The position numbers and the translations under genes were made by a program. Positions 62,626-64,000 of a stretch of DNA of 64,000 nt are shown piece by piece (positions within the stretch are counted from its first letter, which is position 1; every line of letters begins with the position of its first letter). A model generated the notes under the pieces. It saw only the letters and a list, made by a program, of their open reading frames with translations, searched no databases and was not told the origin of the DNA. Source of the stretch: Myroides fluvii (GTDB lineage: Bacteria; Bacteroidota; Bacteroidia; Flavobacteriales; Flavobacteriaceae); contig NZ_CP039934.1 of assembly GCF_009792295.1 (NCBI RefSeq), positions 2,748,501-2,812,500 on the forward strand, in the 5' to 3' direction.

Positions 62626-63621
62626 CTATTTTTTGTAAACTAACTTTTCATTTAAACGGAAAGTATGAATGGATGGAGCTGTTTCTGGACTTACAACAGA
62701 AGAGAATTGTCCATTAACAATGGAGAATGTACCAATCAATACATGTTTACTCGGCGTATTTCCACTGCCGCGATAATCATCAGCAAATTTGCCCATCATA
62801 TGGTCTGATAATCGTATACTTGTGCCTCCGTAAATTACATTGACAATGTACTTACTACCTGCAGTGGTGTTTGGACATTTACGGTATAAATCAACGTAAA
62901 TGGCGTATTCTCCATCTTCTAAGTGTTTGAAGTAGATGTTTTCGTTTTTAATTCCATCAATACTACAACCAGGATTAGAATCAATATCTAGTTCGGCAAT
63001 TTCTGTGCCTTCTGAATTGAATAAGTGTTTACTGCCGTAGTAGACACGGCCACTATTGTTTTTTACTAGATGTAAATCCACATCATCTTCTTGATCCCAA
63101 GACAGGGAAACTTGCATTTCACCCGTTCCTGCCGGAATCAGATGGAATTCTCTGTAGTAAATTACGGTTCGTGTACCATCTGTAATATATCCTACAATTT
63201 CTAGTTCAAAAATTTCTAAATCTAACTTTTGAGATAAATCTAAAATTACTTCGTAGCGGTATAGTAAATCCCTGGTTTGGATTTCGTTTGATGTTAGTAC
63301 TTCATAAAAACCTTCATGTCCTTTTAACCCAACTAAAATAGATTTTAACTCCGCCGTACTTGTAACCGACATAATCGCTTTTCCACCGTTGATTACAAAA
63401 CTATTGACATTAATTTCTGAAATCACATCTTTTTCCCCTGCTAGGAGGGTTCCTTCCTTGAAAGTAGCTCCTTCAATGTCAAAAAAATTGTCTTTTAAGG
63501 TGTTTGGAACTTCTTTTTCTTTCTCAATTACAGTAGAATTACTACTGTCATCACTACTGCATGATGCTGTGCTAAACAGGAAAAACCCTGCTAGGGTGCA
63601 CAATAAAATTTTCTTTTTCAT
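62626..63621 (-). CDS. Lipoprotein with a YfaP/DUF2135-like domain
   Basis: A 331-residue lipoprotein (lipobox with C21 followed by SSDDSSN, an acidic surface-export-type tail). The N-terminal half (about 45-165) is beta-rich with no name. The C-terminal half (about 168-290) has LSWDQEDDVDLHLVKNNSG, LDIDSNPGCSIDGIKNENIYF and DGEYAIYVDLYRKC, the pattern of YfaP/DUF2135-type beta-sandwich domains. Role unknown; probably surface-exposed. Monocistronic. Confidence 0.82.
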   Translation of the reverse strand: MKKKILLCTLAGFFLFSTASCSSDDSSNSTVIEKEKEVPNTLKDNFFDIEGATFKEGTLLAGEKDVISEINVNSFVINGGKAIMSVTSTAELKSILVGLKGHEGFYEVLTSNEIQTRDLLYRYEVILDLSQKLDLEIFELEIVGYITDGTRTVIYYREFHLIPAGTGEMQVSLSWDQEDDVDLHLVKNNSGRVYYGSKHLFNSEGTEIAELDIDSNPGCSIDGIKNENIYFKHLEDGEYAIYVDLYRKCPNTTAGSKYIVNVIYGGTSIRLSDHMMGKFADDYRGSGNTPSKHVLIGTFSIVNGQFSSVVSPETAPSIHTFRLNEKLVYKK

Positions 63622-64000
63622 AGCTTTTTATTTGTTTTTAAATGACTAACTATTTTCTCTTTCTTCTCATTTGCAGGACAAACATAAACAGAATTTTATA
63701 TAAAAAATAAAATAAATTATTACTTTTTAGTATAGTATGTTTTTCTATTTCGTGTTTTTATTGATAAAAATTCAATTAAAAACAAAAAAAATAAAAAGGA
63801 TATAAACGCAATAGATAGTTTTGCTAATAAAATGTTTTAGAAACAGTTAAAAGTTTTTTTTATCTATCACATTGAAAATGAGTGTTATTTTAATTAAATG
63901 AGTAAATAGTGCAATTTTAATGTGCCCTTATTCTAGAAGAAATATATTTTAATGAAAAAGAATGATCGATTATATGGGACACATTACGGGAATAAAAATA
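63622..64000. other. AT-rich region at the window end
   Basis: No gene, hairpin or clear repeat is seen in these 379 bases, beyond the promoter region that must serve the minus-strand lipoprotein gene. A gene may begin beyond the window. Confidence 0.6.

Overview
The window comes from a low-GC member of the Bacteroidota, family Flavobacteriaceae, and its gene content suggests Myroides or a close relative (inference; no rRNA is present). The signs are type IX secretion system (T9SS) type B sorting domains, PorP/SprF outer-membrane proteins, TamL/TamB, flavobacterial families such as DUF6048, DUF6452 and DUF6095, TAnnTTTG promoter boxes, and the absence of Shine-Dalgarno sequences.

Region 1 (1-18018) is a cell-surface locus read entirely on the + strand. 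It opens with the tail of a type B cargo gene, followed by a PorP/SprF gene and an OmpA-family gene. Next come a 1680-residue surface protein with ten near-identical 108-residue repeats, two paralogous DUF11-type proteins of about 860 residues, a second type B cargo gene and a second PorP/SprF gene. Three transcription units here start behind the same spaced block: a sigma-54-like TGGCAC-N5-TTGA element and, exactly 30 bases further on, ATTCAAATAA. This shared control of a surface-protein set is the most interesting signal in the window. An orphan sigma-54 response regulator at 43901-45289 is a possible, unproven activator.

Region 2 (18139-35709) is mostly housekeeping and accessory genes: a methyltransferase, a GNAT acetyltransferase, ornithine aminotransferase (rocD), nicotinamidase (pncA), a beta-barrel protein, thiamine pyrophosphokinase (thiN), a rhodanese, a lipid kinase, dihydrolipoyl dehydrogenase (lpdA), an S9 peptidase, and an overlapping pair of uncharacterised secreted proteins.

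Region 3 (36130-51969) holds the envelope-assembly pair tamB-tamL, the sigma-54 regulator, a fused FAD/Fe-S oxidoreductase, an acyl-CoA synthetase and lpxD.

Region 4 (52171-63621) holds DUF6048/DUF6452, a ZIP metal transporter, methyltransferases, GNAT and Crp/Fnr genes, a sirtuin without zinc cysteines, trmH, a TerC protein, a small lipoprotein, DUF6095, murQ and a YfaP-like lipoprotein.

Non-coding repeat arrays lie between genes at 23481-24064, 48287-48785, 56754-57407 and 59912-60128. Three of them share a core motif. Most transcription units end in clear hairpin-plus-T terminators. I saw no tRNA, rRNA, CRISPR array, transposase or phage gene.
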